This document shows positions 61,301 to 64,000 of a DNA stretch of 64,000 nucleotides, one piece after another. Made by a program: the position numbers and the translations under genes. The stretch is taken from NCBI GenBank assembly GCA_963931865.1, contig OZ007517.1, positions 8,358,676 to 8,422,675 of the forward strand, read 5' to 3'. The notes under the pieces are model-generated. The model saw nothing but the letters and a program-made list of their open reading frames with translations, made no database searches and was not told the DNA's origin. This DNA comes from Axinella damicornis (Eukaryota; Porifera; Demospongiae; Axinellida; Axinellidae). Positions within the stretch are counted from its first letter, which is position 1. Every line of letters starts with the position of its first letter.

Positions 61301-64000
61301 CAGACAGCTGCACGCATCACAGGAGAATTGATCAAGTTGTTTTCAATGTATGGCCACCCAGCCATTCTGCATTCCGATCAAGGCCGCAATTTTGAGAGCT
61401 CCATTCTGGCACAAACCCTGGATGCTTTTGGTGTTCACAAATCACGAACCACTGCATACCACCCAGAAGGTGACGGTATGGTCGAACGCTTTAACCGGTC
61501 CCTTCTGCAGCTCCTAAGAACGTACGTTGACACACAGGATGACTGGGAACGCTACCTACCACTGGTATTGTATGCCTATCGCACTTCTGTCCACTCCTCT
61601 ACCGGGGCTTCACCATTTCTCCTAATGTACGGCCGCAATCCATCTTCAACTCCCTTTTCGAAATCCACTGCATTTGATTCCCTCTCGTACCCTGCACACC
61701 TCCGGGCTAAGCTTGCAGAACTGCGTGACTTTGTGGAAACCAATCTGGCAGCAGCAGCTCGAAATCAAAAACAAGCTTATGACCAACATACATCAGCACC
61801 ATCGTTTACAGTCGGTGATCCTGTGTGGCTCTCTGTCCCAACAGCCGGGAAACTCGATCCTAAGTGGGAGGGGGAATGGGTCATCCAATCAGTGAAGAGC
61901 CCAATCAGTATGGAAATTAAACATAGCAGAAACACCACCAAAGTTGTTCATACAAATCGCCTACGACACCGAAATGTTCCAAGCAACGCGACATCTCCGC
62001 AATCCGATCCACATACGAATGTGAGGGACCAACAGTGGGAACCCCCTACTATCGACCATGCATATCTGCATGTTCCACCTCCTGCTGCAATTGCACCTCG
62101 ACGCTATCCACAGCGACATCGTGCACAACCAGACCGATATGGATTCTGAACCTTGAGGTCAAGTTTCAGCCTAGGAAGGGCGAGTGTAGTAGCCCTGAAT
62201 TTAATGTTGTTGCCAGGACTACCTTTGACTCTATCATGTATCACTCATGCACCTGTCTCTGTTTACTATTCACACTATTTCTGTATAGGCTTGATTACTT
62301 TGTAGATGTTGTAGATCATAAATATATTAAGTCATACAGGATATGGTTTGACCTGATCTGATATATATACTTGCATCTTGTTGGAATGATTGAGTTTTTG
62401 TGTCTGCAAACAGTTGTTACAGGTGTGTGCTCTGCTGAGCACCTCTAGTTTGTTAAGAGATCTTGAGTCAGCATTTTTCTGTTCTTACCTCTGCAGATGT
62501 ACCTCCTCCACCTACAATAATGATCACTAGCGATGGAGATCCCGTTTCTGGGAACTTGTATAACCTTACATGTACAGTGACTGAGGATTTAACATTGGAT
62601 GGAGTGATCACGTGGATGATTTCAACTGGAAGCCCACTTAGCCTAGGTGTAATGGTGGAAGACATGGTCGTTACAGGCAACACAGCCACCCGCCAACTTA
62701 GATTCAATCCACTACGCACATCCCATGGAGGAGGGTACACCTGCACTGCAAACCTCACCTTCCCCGAAGTATCCATCCCAGATGTTAATGTCAGTACTTC
62801 AGTTTCTCTCGCTGTACTGAGTAAGTTTGTATCTCTACATTCCGTGGGCTTTTATAGAAATTACTTCATTGTATTTCTTTGTACACAGTTCCACAACCAA
62901 CCATCACCTTATCAAGCAACCGAACTGGTGAGCTCTATGCTGGGACCTCTCTCACCCTCACTTGCTCTATTCAACTGAATAGTTCAGTGGACACGAACGT
63001 CAACATATCCCACAAATGGAGTGGGCCAGGATCGCAACAAGTTACTAACAGTAGCTGTGTGATGGTGTCAGAACTTGTTTCAAGAACTGCCTTTTTGTAT
63101 GAAACAACCATTGAGTTCAGCCCCTTGAACACCACTGATACTGGCGACTATGCTTGTGAAGCTCTTGTCGTTCCAGATCCGGAGTCTGATTTCATCAATA
63201 TGAGCATGATGGGAACAGAGAGTGAGAGTATCACAGTGGAAGGTTAGTAGACTGCCAGGTTTTTCACAACACATAGTGCTTTGTCTTTGAGCTATACGGT
63301 GCATAGATACATGGTTAACCCCCTGCACAATGAATACAATAAAGGAAGGTAACCCTGGCAGGCTCTATTACTCACTGTGCCATTTATATACGTAGCTAGG
63401 TAATTCCGATATCTGCAGGCCATTTACTGGTGTGGTCCAGTAATCCTTAAATAACCCCTTTCAATAATTGAGCCCCCAAAGTTGGTGGGTTTATTTCAAG
63501 GGGTAACCATACTTTCAAGACTCATTCTTTATCCACTGAAGCACTCCCTGCCCCACAATTGGAAATCCGGACTGCTGGTATATCTACTGCTGGACAGACG
63601 TATACTCTGACCTGTACCGCAGTGGTGGTCGAGAACCTGGTGGTTGAACCTACTGTGGAGTGGCAGTTCTTCAATGGAAGTACTGTTGTTGGTGGAAATG
63701 GCATATCAGTAGATAGTCCAATGACTTCAGGCAACACCACCACCCTCACCCTCACCTTTGACCCACTACGCAACTCCCATGCAGGGCAGTACACCTGCAG
63801 TGCTAATGTCACAGTCAAATCCATCATTCTGAGTAGCAATGAAAGAGTTGCCGATGTTATTGTGCAAAGTAAGTTGCCAGTAAGAAATTGTGTGATGTGG
63901 TGCTGTTTACATGGCTACCATGTCTTCTCTATCTGTAGTCCCAGCTCCCACTGTTACTATCAGTCGTGTACTGTATCTCTTCATACAATACATGTATAAC
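37313..64000 (+). CDS. Gene B: multi-Ig/FN3 receptor, 3' incomplete
   Basis: Signal-peptide exon followed by PCC-Ig, six FN3, PCC-Ig, Ig, FN3, and an array of at least fifteen Ig exons; 26 complete exons (about 2,660 codons) plus a partial one at the edge. From exon B5 on it follows gene A in the same order. All internal exons are phase 1-1 and all joins keep the frame. Membrane-proximal part, helix and tail would be beyond the window. Its introns carry more inserted elements than those of gene A, including an LTR retrotransposon in intron B23-B24. Confidence 0.85.
37389..38094 (+). other. Gene B first intron
   Basis: 706 bp, nothing recognised apart from a GGTCAGGGGGAGG direct repeat (about 37457 and 37513). 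Confidence 0.5.
38095..38448 (+). CDS. Gene B exon B2: PCC-type Ig-like domain
   Basis: 118 codons, phase 1-1. NNSIVTRTDIG, ALLCTTTYSPCC, QWFFPNG, GIFRCDIPDASGV. First domain of the mature protein, hence membrane-distal. Eight codons longer than A3, mostly from a GSTGPG insertion before VQLHRNP. Confidence 0.86.
38449..40176 (+). other. Intron B2-B3
   Basis: 1.7 kb. At 38640-38900 there is AT-rich repeat sequence with GTACCGTATTTATGTGAATA, which resembles terminal sequence of pogo/Tigger-like DNA transposons, and an open frame (38645-39145) without recognisable domain. A broken FN3 relic lies at about 39842-40078. Confidence 0.5.
39842..40078 (+). pseudogene. Broken FN3 exon relic
   Basis: SIRVSWAAPASGATVLGYRI is close to A5 and B11 (SIRVSWSAPTSVATVTGYRI). 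No acceptor fits the start, and a one-base shift is needed near 40040 to reach the family's VVGP ending. A decayed FN3 exon. Confidence 0.65.
40177..40482 (+). CDS. Gene B exon B3: FN3 domain
   Basis: 102 codons, phase 1-1. TPTVTLGAATPTSVVISW, SYEISFQRATG, YNLTDLQEFSTYVINVTAVN, ending NTQMAG. Distantly like A1/B7. Its last third, and the intron that follows, are nearly identical in B5. Confidence 0.88.
40633..40920 (+). CDS. Gene B exon B4: FN3 domain
   Basis: 96 codons, phase 1-1. APTGAPEMLRIVATS, ISIAWDAINCTERNSNITGY, NYSFEVAAES, ending ARTG. Very close to B6: the B3-B4 pair was duplicated to give B5-B6. Confidence 0.9.
40921..41737 (+). other. Intron B4-B5
   Basis: 817 bp. Its left part resembles intron B6-B7 (GAGCCCTCTG block); its right part resembles the intron upstream of A1 and B7. 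No exon. Confidence 0.55.
41738..42037 (+). CDS. Gene B exon B5: chimeric FN3 domain
   Basis: 100 codons, phase 1-1. The first about 75 codons (TVMADSQSPTSITLTW to LQEFSNY) are A1/B7-like. The remainder (LINVTVVNGGGRNESDPLAV, NTQMAG) and the following intron are B3-like. A recombination or conversion junction falls around 41955-41975. Confidence 0.9.
42169..42456 (+). CDS. Gene B exon B6: FN3 domain
   Basis: 96 codons, phase 1-1. APTSGPEMLREMGTS, ISIAWDAVNCTERNSNITGY, NYSFEVAAES, ending AQTG. Duplicate of B4. Confidence 0.9.
42457..43725 (+). other. Intron B6-B7
   Basis: 1.3 kb, with a CACTCCTGGTAGGGG-family element (about 42953-43500) whose left end is tandemly repeated. No exon. Confidence 0.6.
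42953..43500 (+). mobile_element. CACTCCTGGTAGGGG-family element, copy 2
   Basis: Left end TTACACTCCTGGTAGGGG is duplicated (again at about 42989), right end GCTACCAGGAGTGCGGTTGC. Internal sequence matches 17796-18232 and the reverse of 46796-47273. Confidence 0.65.
43726..44022 (+). CDS. Gene B exon B7: FN3 domain
   Basis: 99 codons, phase 1-1, direct counterpart of A1: TVMVDSLSPTSITLTW, SYEIAFSYQG, YTVNVAAVNDVG, ending LSAG. Confidence 0.9.
44379..44669 (+). CDS. Gene B exon B8: FN3 domain
   Basis: 97 codons, phase 1-1, counterpart of A2: APQAVLAMATGSTSIFVLW, GYTISYTPSGG, YTIMVAVDTNG, ending VETFG. Confidence 0.88.
44670..46319 (+). other. Intron B8-B9
   Basis: 1.65 kb, colinear with the gene A intron but lacking about 1.5 kb of its inserted material. 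Carries the same minisatellite (44955-45200). No exon. Confidence 0.6.
46320..46655 (+). CDS. Gene B exon B9: PCC-type Ig-like domain
   Basis: 112 codons, phase 1-1, counterpart of A3. LNGVNYTNNSIVTRTDIG, ALLCTTTYTFCC, QWFFPDG, GIFRCDIPDGSGV. The Pro of the PCC motif is Phe here, so the Cys-Cys rather than the Pro is the invariant part. Confidence 0.86.
46796..47273 (-). mobile_element. CACTCCTGGTAGGGG-family element, copy 3
   Basis: Reverse orientation: starts AGGGGCAACCGCACTGCTGG and ends CCCCTACCAGGAGTGTAAT. Absent from the gene A intron A3-A4, so it is a real insertion after the duplication or a loss from A. Confidence 0.65.
47274..48172 (+). other. Rest of intron B9-B10
   Basis: 0.9 kb, right half colinear with gene A. 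Contains a small tandem repeat GAAATTACCTGTGATTGCACA (about 47909-47950). No exon. Confidence 0.5.
48173..48472 (+). CDS. Gene B exon B10: Ig domain (I-set-like)
   Basis: 100 codons, phase 1-1, counterpart of A4. LTCNSTGGPVTTFSWRRDG, GRRAGQYECSVTNS. Its donor GTAAGT was copied by the insertion just downstream (48485-48870), so two identical donors now flank that element. Confidence 0.9.
48485..48870. mobile_element. 386-bp insertion with 13-bp target duplication (Penelope-like candidate)
   Basis: AGTAAGTTTTATG is repeated exactly at 48472-48484 and 48871-48883; gene A has one copy (AGTAAGTTTTACG). The element carries inverted arms of about 60 bp (CTATTCCGAGAGAGCTTATT at 48514 and the complement ending 48872) and a hammerhead-ribozyme-like core at 48773-48814. 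Inverted terminal fragments and hammerhead motifs are known from Penelope-like retroelements. No reverse transcriptase is present. Confidence 0.7.
48773..48814 (+). ncRNA. Hammerhead-ribozyme-like motif
   Basis: Core CTGAAGA (fits CUGANGA) at 48781, a GATC-TCCG-GATC stem-loop, then GAAAC at 48801, a two-base-pair ACGT stem III, T, and TGGACT, which pairs with AGT..CCA (48773-48780) with a two-base bulge. One extra A (48788) stands between the core and stem II, so self-cleavage is uncertain. Confidence 0.4.
49099..49209. mobile_element. Foldback element with 10-bp flanking repeat
   Basis: GCTGTTTGAC at 49089-49098 and 49210-49219. Starts like the TAGCCTCGTTCCCAGGC family, then contains a 76-bp palindrome (49135-49210) centred on AGATAGCTATCT. 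The right family end is missing, so it may be a composite or truncated copy. Confidence 0.65.
49435..49704 (+). CDS. Gene B exon B11: FN3 domain
   Basis: 90 codons, phase 1-1, counterpart of A5. PPTDLAVEPVGPTSIRVSW, GYRIYYQAEG, YNVTMVALS. Confidence 0.92.
50041..50355 (+). CDS. Gene B exon B12: Ig domain, type a
   Basis: 105 codons, phase 1-1, counterpart of A6. The acceptor is CACGGAAG, an unusual context without a strong pyrimidine run, and costs one codon relative to A6. LTCTVIRGLN, VQWLGRSG, RTSHGELYTC, ending LTVQS. Confidence 0.85.
50490..50822 (+). CDS. Gene B exon B13: Ig domain, type b
   Basis: 111 codons, phase 1-1, counterpart of A7. VPRPNVTIVRDR, LTCSVQFSSVVDTNISVNIS, GTYGCNA, ending AIVG. 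Confidence 0.9.
50823..51902 (+). other. Intron B13-B14 with dead small exon
   Basis: 1.1 kb. Empty sites for the TTAA element (GTTAATGG near 50897) and for the 1.1-kb insertion of gene A. The counterpart of the doubtful 44-codon exon (about 50931-51062) has a stop and no donor. Confidence 0.65.
51903..52205 (+). CDS. Gene B exon B14: Ig domain, type a
   Basis: 101 codons, phase 1-1, counterpart of A9. DLPHTVTISESATAV, LTCTVDVSIQPVVQW, SHGGPYTC, ending VTVQS. 77-bp intron to B15. Confidence 0.9.
52283..52609 (+). CDS. Gene B exon B15: Ig domain, type b
   Basis: 109 codons, phase 1-1, counterpart of A10. VGSLSLSTSREP, LTCTASLSPTVDTSVTVVVT, SDSGNYTC, ending VVVG. Confidence 0.9.
52687..52989 (+). 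CDS. Gene B exon B16: Ig domain, type a
   Basis: 101 codons, phase 1-1. DLSHTVTISGPGRAI, LTCTVNVSIQPVVQW, SHGGPYTC. Near twin of B18 and A11. Confidence 0.9.
53070..53092 (+). pseudogene. Fused start of an A12/B19-type exon
   Basis: After TTTTTTGCTAG the first seven or eight codons of a B19-type exon (VAPPRLSV) are present, then the sequence switches to the intron that precedes B15/A10 (TTACATGTATTATT, about 52210). A leftover of an unequal exchange. The acceptor still looks usable but would lead to a stop. Confidence 0.75.
53167..53493 (+). CDS. Gene B exon B17: Ig domain, type b
   Basis: 109 codons, phase 1-1. Second A10-like copy: VGSLSLSTSREPTVTLYI, VDTSVTVIVTW, SDSGNYTC. It exists because of the extra a-b unit in gene B. 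Confidence 0.9.
53646..53948 (+). CDS. Gene B exon B18: Ig domain, type a
   Basis: 101 codons, phase 1-1. DLSHTVTISGPGRSVAG, IQPIVQWIHPNGT, SHGGPYTC, ending ITVQS. 85-bp intron to B19. Confidence 0.9.
54034..54363 (+). CDS. Gene B exon B19: Ig domain, type b
   Basis: 110 codons, phase 1-1, counterpart of A12. VAPPRLSIGPER, LTCTVELIASVDTSVAVVFT, SDSGTYTC, ending MVVG. Confidence 0.9.
54467..54769 (+). CDS. Gene B exon B20: Ig domain, type a
   Basis: 101 codons, phase 1-1. GLLHILTISESGTGLAG, LTCTVDVSIQPVVQW, SHGGPYTC. Intact version of the exon that is truncated in gene A at 12061. Confidence 0.9.
54770..55275 (+). other. Intron B20-B21
   Basis: 506 bp. Contains the CAGGTATGTTAGC block (about 54946) that marks the right edge of the deletion in gene A. 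No exon. Confidence 0.55.
55276..55626 (+). CDS. Gene B exon B21: Ig domain, type b
   Basis: 117 codons, phase 1-1, counterpart of A14. VPSPTVSVTTETP, LNCSITLNHDAVDTTVNIG, GNYTCEA, ending SVEG. Confidence 0.9.
55830..56162 (+). CDS. Gene B exon B22: Ig domain, type a
   Basis: 111 codons, phase 1-1, counterpart of A15. LPPPEVNISSIG, LTCSVSVVANVYSPPTIEW, DRGQYSC, ending SVQG. Confidence 0.9.
56235..56576 (+). CDS. Gene B exon B23: Ig domain, type b
   Basis: 114 codons, phase 1-1, counterpart of A16. VPPPQITISGSP, LTCNIQLDPAVDTQVSVTG, DDGLFTCAA, ending TVTG. The next intron holds the retrotransposon. Confidence 0.9.
56895..57229. mobile_element. 335-bp MITE with CTA duplication
   Basis: Ends AGCCCAGGCGTTTA and complement AGCCCCGTTTACACG. 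CTA on each side (56892-56894, 57230-57232), one CTA at the gene A empty site (ACCCTAGATAT). Subterminal AATCCGGATT-type palindromes repeat inside. A 3-bp duplication suggests PIF/Harbinger mobilisation; inference. Confidence 0.7.
57690..57926 (+). repeat. 5' LTR of Ty3/gypsy element
   Basis: 237 bp, TGTAGTAGCCC to CAGTTGTTACA (TG..CA). It reads identical to the 3' LTR (62185-62421). Flanked by GGTG on the left (57686-57689) and GGTG on the right (62422-62425), a 4-bp target duplication. A GATATATATAC box near 57864 may be the promoter. Confidence 0.95.
57928..57945 (+). promoter_or_regulatory. Primer binding site, initiator Met tRNA
   Basis: One base after the LTR, TGGTAGCAGAGGACGG is complementary to the 3' end of initiator methionine tRNA as I know it from animals (one mismatch). 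Minus-strand DNA synthesis would start here. Confidence 0.75.
57957..58781 (+). CDS. gag: Gag polyprotein of the Ty3/gypsy element
   Basis: 274 residues. The start at 57957 was chosen because the frame's earlier ATG (57876) lies in the LTR, upstream of the primer site. N-terminal retrotransposon capsid-like region (EWFKRFDICCKANGW and FVHELKQLLEH), a short heptad-like helix about 181-199, an Arg-rich stretch, and two CCHC zinc knuckles, CFSCNQVGHVQREC (about 216-229) and CFVCEQPGHLAKDC (about 241-254). Packages element RNA in particles. The last 16 codons overlap pol. Confidence 0.9.
   Translation: MAERHVSLPKPCANGDVNEWFKRFDICCKANGWNAATSALKLPTLLEGEALAVWLELSEEQQGDYAAAKKGICTAMMPMEFVSLDGFHRRKLRPGEPISVFVHELKQLLEHAMPGLEKPARDTLLLHQFLAGVPDNVSRQLRATGETLKFDAAVTRARLLLTIDDHGQTAAVSEKPREVELLQEQVALLTEQVASLSTAPRQRSDGRPRFRNRPRCFSCNQVGHVQRECPHRYRSRDLRRCFVCEQPGHLAKDCRRQGNDTGTSVAGSRRPHPQ
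58727..58769 (+). promoter_or_regulatory. -1 programmed frameshift signal
   Basis: GGGAAAC (58727-58733) is in the gag frame as CAG GGA AAC, an X-XXY-YYZ slippery site. Six nucleotides later GGGACG (58740-58745) can pair with CGTCCC (58764-58769) around an 18-nt loop. A -1 slip joins gag to the pol frame exactly. Confidence 0.75.
58733..62149 (+). CDS. pol: Pol polyprotein of the Ty3/gypsy element
   Basis: About 1,138 residues after the frameshift. Numbered from an in-frame ATG at 58715: aspartic protease DSG at 53-55 with ILGVDF; reverse transcriptase LRLCVDYRELN, FSTLDLQSGYWQ, RMPFGLSGAP, YLDD at 403-406; RNase H with D554, E592, D617 in FVLQTDAS, RECLAVVYAL, LLTDHAPL; integrase HHCC (H762, H769, C799, C802) and catalytic D830, D888, E924 with exactly 35 residues between the last two; C-terminal KLDPKWEGEWVI resembles the GPY/F module. 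No internal stop, no env. Expressed as a Gag-Pol fusion. Confidence 0.95.
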   Translation, partial: RHWDVCGGQQASPSSVSPNTVTVAATKPRATVTTGKLGGVTVDVMLDSGSSVSLVQCDVCSQARNVVRVEARRPLQLVTASGEKLPIVGHVRVPVKLGELELLHDFVVVENLVAPVILGVDFLHSNGLVLDFTQSHVMVRHANPSLPPSVPQPLSGVAVAQILPLYQAERKLQARACAVTAIEQPGVDVIDECAVPKYEEPPSIELPECPVPVLNSVVAEYKDLFRTTPGVTEEACHFIPTTGNPVKVPPRRVPAHYREEVDRQIRTMLEQGIIVESSSPWMAPAVFVPKKSGDLRLCVDYRELNKKTEKDAYPLPLPDEVQDRLSGSTVFSTLDLQSGYWQLPVSPTDQAKTAFCPGPGMGLYEFRRMPFGLSGAPSSFQRLMDKILRGLPFITIYLDDILVHSPDEETHIRHLREVFKRLADAGLTLRGKKCHIGLTTVQYLGHIFSNLGMTPDPKKVQAVQDWPTPTNATEVRQFLGLASYYRRYISWFSDIAAPLNALTQKAAHFAMTKECTDAFAALKHHLVHAPVLAYPRFDLQASEFVLQTDASAVGLGAVLEQDGHAIAYASRSLTSAERHYSVIQRECLAVVYALKQFRHYLLGRRFRLLTDHAPLQWLSAQKMEGMLCRWALAMQEFDFQIVYRKGSLNTNADALSRLPCAATVAMPHYSIIDLRAAQQHNGTIAKVYRARLQSSTPPRSQGWNRHPLQRYRQLWAQLQIVDGVLCRHYTPSPMAEAVTVPILPTSLHQDALQRNHDAPTAGHQGFERTLERLRREAYWVSMARDVEQYCRECTKCQQSKLSRPPRAPLTNMPIGQPWQMIAVDILEVPLSTNNNRYLLVVQDYFTKWAEAIPLIDQTAARITGELIKLFSMYGHPAILHSDQGRNFESSILAQTLDAFGVHKSRTTAYHPEGDGMVERFNRSLLQLLRTYVDTQDDWERYLPLVLYAYRTSVHSSTGASPFLLMYGRNPSSTPFSKSTAFDSLSYPAHLRAKLAELRDFVETNLAAAARNQKQAYDQHTSAPSFTVGDPVWLSVPTAGKLDPKWEGEWVIQSVKSPISMEIKHSRNTTKVVHTNRLRHRNVPSNATSPQSDPHTNVRDQQWEPPTIDHAYLHVPPPAAIAPRRYPQRHRAQPDRYGF
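62172..62184 (+). promoter_or_regulatory. Polypurine tract
   Basis: AGGAAGGGCGAG lies directly before the 3' LTR, the expected primer for plus-strand synthesis. Confidence 0.75.
62185..62421 (+). repeat. 3' LTR of Ty3/gypsy element
   Basis: 237 bp, no difference seen from the 5' LTR. Followed by GGTG and then the gene B intron, which resumes the gene A sequence (GTGCTCTGCTGAGCACC). Confidence 0.95.
62497..62820 (+). CDS. Gene B exon B24: Ig domain, type a
   Basis: 108 codons, phase 1-1, counterpart of A17. PPTIMITSDGDPVSG, LTCTVTEDLTLDGVITW, RTSHGGGYTC, ending AVLS. 68-bp intron to B25. Its acceptor lies only 75 bp after the retrotransposon. Confidence 0.9.
62889..63242 (+). CDS. Gene B exon B25: Ig domain, type b
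   Basis: 118 codons, phase 1-1, counterpart of A18. VPQPTITLSSNR, LTCSIQLNSSVDTNVNISHK, GDYACEA, ending TVEG. Confidence 0.9.
63542..63868 (+). CDS. Gene B exon B26: Ig domain, type a
   Basis: 109 codons, phase 1-1, counterpart of A19, with the same CACTGAAG acceptor. LTCTAVVVENLVVEPTVEW, SHAGQYTC, ending VIVQS. Confidence 0.88.
63939..64000 (+). CDS. Gene B exon B27: start of type b Ig, cut or divergent
   Basis: Acceptor CTATCTGTAG. It reads VPAPTVTISR like A20 for ten codons, then departs completely from A20 (VLYLFIQYMYN) from about 63972. The window ends, so a rearrangement, insertion or pseudogenisation cannot be told apart. Confidence 0.45.

Larger units (their letters stand above)
57690..62421 (+). 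mobile_element. Apparently intact Ty3/gypsy LTR retrotransposon
   Basis: 4,732 bp inside intron B23-B24, same strand as gene B; absent from gene A. Structure: LTR, tRNA-iMet-type primer site, gag (274 aa), -1 frameshift, pol (protease, reverse transcriptase, RNase H, integrase, in the Ty3/gypsy order), polypurine tract, LTR. No stop or frame break seen in either ORF and no env. Identical LTRs mean very recent insertion. Because it has the host gene's orientation it may bring a polyadenylation signal into the gene. Confidence 0.95.

Noticed and set aside
1..64000. CRISPR array, tRNA, rRNA or bacterial operon signals
   Set aside because: None seen. Regular repeats here are minisatellites and palindromes, and the gene structure is eukaryotic.

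Overview
The window is metazoan nuclear DNA with introns. Coding segments are short, lie almost all on the + strand, and are bounded by GT..AG sites. Nearly every exon encodes one complete immunoglobulin-like (Ig) or fibronectin type III (FN3) domain with phase-1 splice sites at both ends. The first Ig type carries an unusual Pro-Cys-Cys motif that I remember from demosponge (Amphimedon-like) Ig/FN3 proteins. Together with the compact introns and the many GTACGTAC, TAGCTAGC and TGCATGCA motifs, this makes a sponge the most likely source, but that is inference and no species is claimed.

Two paralogous genes lie head to tail. Gene A (exons about 285 to 27934) has its 5' end outside the window. 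It encodes FN3-FN3, a PCC-type Ig, an Ig, an FN3, a long run of Ig domains, membrane-proximal FN3 domains (one with an RRKR site), a receptor-phosphatase-like juxtamembrane region, one transmembrane helix and a tail of about 90 residues with YxxL and YxxI motifs. About 2,630 codons in 30 exons are visible. Gene B starts at 37313 with a signal-peptide exon and runs off the right edge after 26 complete exons and one partial exon. From about 41430 to 63975 it follows gene A exon by exon. The intergenic stretch 27935-37312 holds repeats, foldback elements and one unassigned minus-strand reading frame.

The Ig run is built from a two-exon unit, an 'a' Ig followed by a 'b' Ig with a short intron between them, repeated seven to eight times. 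Comparing the genes shows gain of a unit in B, a chimeric FN3 exon in B, a truncated Ig exon in A, and a fused exon start in B. The locus therefore changes by recombination between its own repeats. A large, tandemly duplicated, signal-competent Ig/FN3 surface receptor is a reasonable candidate for adhesion or self/non-self recognition, but the sequence alone does not prove either role.

The paralogues also serve as empty-site controls for mobile elements. Gene B carries an apparently intact Ty3/gypsy LTR retrotransposon (57690-62421, LTRs that read identical, gag and pol joined by a GGGAAAC -1 frameshift site), a 386-bp insertion with a 13-bp target duplication and a hammerhead-like motif, and a 335-bp MITE. 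Gene A carries a TTAA-flanked 0.5-kb element, a 1.1-kb (ATT)n-tailed insertion, and small foldback elements with 9-bp or TA target duplications. No rRNA, tRNA or CRISPR array was recognised.
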